From Lustribacter sp049512335 (GTDB taxonomy: Bacteria; Vulcanimicrobiota; Vulcanimicrobiia; Vulcanimicrobiales; Vulcanimicrobiaceae): 16,733 bases of DNA. The first letter of the stretch is position 1; each line of letters opens with the position of its first letter. The stretch covers positions 1-16,733 of the forward strand of contig JBEKXE010000102.1 in assembly GCA_049512335.1 (NCBI GenBank), given 5' to 3'. Both the position numbers and the translations under genes were made by a program. Positions 14,945 through 16,733 of this stretch are shown here, piece by piece. Below the pieces are notes generated by a model. That model saw nothing but the letters and a program-made list of their open reading frames with translations. It was not told where the DNA came from and did no database searches.

Positions 14945-15879
14945 TCGAACGCGCCGCTTTCCTCAAAGCGCTGCTCGTCGCCACCGGCGGTTTGGACATC
15001 TGGGACCCGCCCGATTCCCCGCTGCCGCCGGTCGCGCCGACCGCCCCGCCGGTAGGCGCGTCCCCGAGCCGGATCATCCGCGTGCAGCTCGCCGACGGCT
15101 CGATCGACACGCTCGACATCGAGCAGTACCTGTACGGCGTCGTGCCGCTGGAATCGCCGCCGAGCTGGCCCGCGGCGGCGCTGCAGGCGCAGGCGATCGT
15201 GGCACGGACGTACGCCCTGCAGAAGCTCACGCTCTCGCGGCCGTACGACGTGGTCGCATCGGATGCCGATCAGCGCTACGGCGGCGTCGCCGCGCAACAC
15301 CCGGCGACGAACGCGGCGGTCGATGCGACGCGCGGACAAACCGTTGTCTACCTCGGTGGACTGGCGAGCGTATTTTACAGTTCGTGCTGCGGCGGTCACA
15401 GCGCCGATGCCGACGTGCTGTGGGGCCACGCGGGGTTGCCCTACCTGCGCGGGGTCGACGATCCGTATTGCACCGCGTCGCCCGATTACCGCTGGCAGCG
15501 AACGCTCGGGTTCGATCGCGTCCAGGTCGCATTGGCCGGCCGCTTGCCTGCCGGCCCGGTAGCCGCGGAACTCGACGCTCCCGACGACTCGGGCCGGCCC
15601 CAAACCGTGACGTTTCGCGGCGCGGACGGCTCGGTGCTCGCGCTGAGCGTCAGCGAAGTGCGCAGCCGATTCGGGGCCGACACCGTACGCAGCCTGTGGC
15701 TGCGCGAGATCGGGTTCGATCGTACGCAGGCCGTACCGCTCGTCGTCATCGAAGGCTCCGGTCGTGGGCATGGCGTCGGACTTTGCCAGTGGGGCGCACG
15801 CGGCATGGCTCTTAATGGAGCCTCAGCTTCGGCTATCCTCGCCCATTTTTTTCCGGGCACCACGGTGACCGGTGGCTGA
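14941..15879 (+). CDS. SpoIID/LytB-domain peptidoglycan protein
   Basis: A 312-residue SpoIID-family protein. The N-terminus (MIERAAFLKALLVATGG) has a short hydrophobic run that may be a weak signal or anchor, followed by a Pro-rich linker (22-42). The SpoIID domain has its hallmarks: IEQYLYGVVPLESPPSWP (60-77) with the catalytic-type Glu at 71, LQAQAIVARTYAL (81-93), YSSCCGGHSADADVLWG (146-162), and GRGHGVGLCQWGARGMA (274-290). In B. subtilis SpoIID is a lytic transglycosylase acting on denuded glycans; relatives outside sporulating bacteria remodel peptidoglycan. This organism need not sporulate. GTG start at 14941 overlaps the ruvB stop (GTGA). The gene ends inside an 8-base overlap with the PilZ gene. 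Near its end is a run of seven T (15846-15852), which reads in frame as HFFP. Confidence 0.9.
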   Translation: MIERAAFLKALLVATGGLDIWDPPDSPLPPVAPTAPPVGASPSRIIRVQLADGSIDTLDIEQYLYGVVPLESPPSWPAAALQAQAIVARTYALQKLTLSRPYDVVASDADQRYGGVAAQHPATNAAVDATRGQTVVYLGGLASVFYSSCCGGHSADADVLWGHAGLPYLRGVDDPYCTASPDYRWQRTLGFDRVQVALAGRLPAGPVAAELDAPDDSGRPQTVTFRGADGSVLALSVSEVRSRFGADTVRSLWLREIGFDRTQAVPLVVIEGSGRGHGVGLCQWGARGMALNGASASAILAHFFPGTTVTGG

Positions 15880-16240
15880 TCAGGAAAAACGCAAGGCAGC
15901 CGGGGCCCTTCGTCTACGCAAATACATCCCCGTCAGCGTCGAAGAAAAGCTGACCTTTACGCTCTTCCGCGCATCGGTCGCGGACATCTCGGCAACCGGT
16001 GCGCGTTTGATCACGAGCGAGTTCCTCTCGAAGGGCACGCGCTGGGTCATCACGATGAAAGAGACGCCGCACCTCACCGTTAACGCGGAAGTGCGTTGGG
16101 TGAAGATGGATCAGAACCCGCGCCCCGGCGCGAATCCGCAATTCCAGGTCGGGATGCAGTTTCTCCAGATGAGCGCGGACGACACCAAACGCCTCTCGAC
16201 GTACTTGGAATTCGAAAAAGCGCGATCGGAAAAGATCTAG
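15872..16240 (+). CDS. PilZ domain protein with altered RxxxR motif
   Basis: A 122-residue single-domain protein. The PilZ core is recognisable: DISATG (38-43) matching the D/N-x-S-x-x-G motif, the strand TVNAEVRWVK (69-78), and FQVGMQFLQMSADDTKRLSTYL (91-112) typical of the domain end. The N-terminal RxxxR switch that clamps cyclic di-GMP is not intact: the aligned stretch reads RLRKYIPV (14-21), with Tyr at the place of the second Arg. Binding of cyclic di-GMP is therefore uncertain and it could be one of the non-binding PilZ proteins that act through protein contacts. GTG start overlaps the SpoIID-gene stop by 8 bases; GTG gives the basic leader MADQEKRK. The TAG stop lies in a 12-bp palindrome, just before queA. 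Confidence 0.85.
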   Translation: MADQEKRKAAGALRLRKYIPVSVEEKLTFTLFRASVADISATGARLITSEFLSKGTRWVITMKETPHLTVNAEVRWVKMDQNPRPGANPQFQVGMQFLQMSADDTKRLSTYLEFEKARSEKI

Positions 16241-16244
16241 ATCT
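16233..16244. other. 12-bp perfect palindrome at pilZ-queA junction
   Basis: AGATCTAGATCT is a perfect inverted repeat centred on the PilZ stop codon (TAG, 16238-16240) and reaches into the proposed CTG start of queA (16243-16245). It is AT-rich in a very GC-rich setting and contains the rare CTAG core. It could be a protein-binding site or simply arise from the overlapping gene ends; there is no independent support. Confidence 0.3.
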
Positions 16245-16733
16245 GGGCGACGCGTCCGCGTACGCGTACGAGCTGCCCGAAGCGCTCATCGCCCGCACGC
16301 CGGCAGAACGGCGCGAGGATGCCAAATTGCTGGCCGTCGCGCGAGACGGCGCGCTGCACGACCTCACCTTCGCCCGGTTTCCGGAACTGCTCGGCGCCGG
16401 CGACGTGCTGGTGCTCAACGAAACGCGCGTCATCCCGGCTCGCCTGCGCCTGCGCCGGCCCTCGGGCGGGGGCGGCGAGGTGCTGCTGCTGGGCCCGGCC
16501 GAGGGCGGGGCGTTCGCGTTCGACGCGCGCCGGTGGTTTGCGCTGGTGCGCCCGGCGCGGCGGCTGCCGCCCGGCACGCGGTTCGAGGTCGGGGGCGTGG
16601 CGGCCGAGATCGAGGCCGCCCTGGACGACGGCCGGCGGGTCGTGCGCTTCGACGACGGCGTGGACGTTGCCGCGCTGCTCGACCGGGCCGGGGAGCTGCC
16701 GCTCCCGCCGTACGTCGGGCCCGGCGATGCCGG
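16243..16733 (+). CDS. queA: QueA, tRNA preQ1-34 S-adenosylmethionine ribosyltransferase-isomerase (3' partial)
   Basis: The first about 163 residues of QueA, which is normally near 340; the gene runs off the end of the window. QueA moves the ribosyl part of S-adenosylmethionine to 7-aminomethyl-7-deazaguanine in tRNA to make epoxyqueuosine. Seen: YELPEALIARTPAERRE (9-25), GDVLVLNETRVIPARL (53-68), the GGGGEVLLL strand (76-84), WFALVRPARRLPPG (98-111) and ELPLPPYVG (151-159). Asn-Glu replaces the more usual Asn-Asp before TRVIPAR. No ATG, GTG or TTG lies in frame between the PilZ gene body and the first conserved residues. CTG at 16243, with the purine run GGAAAAG (16228-16234) 8 nt upstream, gives MGDASAYAYELPE, a normal QueA N-terminus length. 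queA beside ruvB is common in several phyla, often followed by tgt. Confidence 0.9.
   Translation, partial: MGDASAYAYELPEALIARTPAERREDAKLLAVARDGALHDLTFARFPELLGAGDVLVLNETRVIPARLRLRRPSGGGGEVLLLGPAEGGAFAFDARRWFALVRPARRLPPGTRFEVGGVAAEIEAALDDGRRVVRFDDGVDVAALLDRAGELPLPPYVGPGDA

Noticed and set aside
15846..15852. Run of seven T as a programmed frameshift site in the SpoIID-domain gene
   Set aside because: All family motifs lie before it and the frame closes normally 25 bases later; a shift would change only a few terminal residues. A homopolymer sequencing error is also possible.

Overview
The window is 16.7 kb of very GC-rich bacterial DNA (I judge roughly 70% G+C by eye), packed with genes that mostly overlap by 1-8 bases. 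No tRNA, rRNA, CRISPR array, transposase or phage gene was seen. The gene mix fits an uncultivated high-GC bacterium with a Gram-negative-like or atypical envelope: PASTA kinase next to a transglycosylase-less class B PBP, SpoIID-type amidase-enhancer/lytic protein, PilZ protein, and the ruvC-ruvA-ruvB...queA order. Candidatus Eremiobacterota (WPS-2) or an actinobacterial relative is my tentative guess; this is inference, not a marker-gene result.

Region 1 (8-3076, + strand) is a tightly coupled four-gene run: a DUF58 protein, a membrane-anchored von Willebrand A protein (BatA-like), pyridoxamine phosphate oxidase (pdxH), and a short NAD(P)-dependent epimerase-like protein. Every junction is a 4-base ATGA or GTGA overlap. 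Region 2 (2985-4951, - strand) is a two-gene unit, a MobA-like nucleotidyltransferase followed by a 12-TM MFS transporter. Its 3' end runs 92 bp into the end of the epimerase gene. Region 3 (4952-5031) is the only divergent intergenic gap and should hold promoters for both directions.

Region 4 (5032-16733, + strand) looks like one long transcription unit: carB (without carA beside it), an unrecognised Cys-containing protein, pbpA, a five-PASTA Ser/Thr kinase, ruvC, ruvA, ruvB, a SpoIID-domain protein, a PilZ protein and the first half of queA. It links pyrimidine/arginine precursor synthesis, peptidoglycan synthesis and its sensing kinase, Holliday-junction processing, and queuosine tRNA modification.

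The most interesting signal is a pair of related structured repeats, at 12951-13107 and 13739-13879, lying directly before ruvA and ruvB. They share several exact blocks. Their triloop hairpins keep full pairing although the stem bases differ between copies, which is compensatory change. Each ends in a Shine-Dalgarno-like GGAG placed 9-10 nt before the next ATG. Copy 1 is wholly read through in the ruvC frame and gives RuvC a tail of about 50 residues that the family lacks. Two genes (pbpA and queA) have no usable ATG/GTG/TTG start and both offer a CTG preceded by a plausible ribosome binding site.

No stretch over 300 bases lacks a gene; the longest non-coding gap is 13744-13879, which is filled by repeat copy 2.
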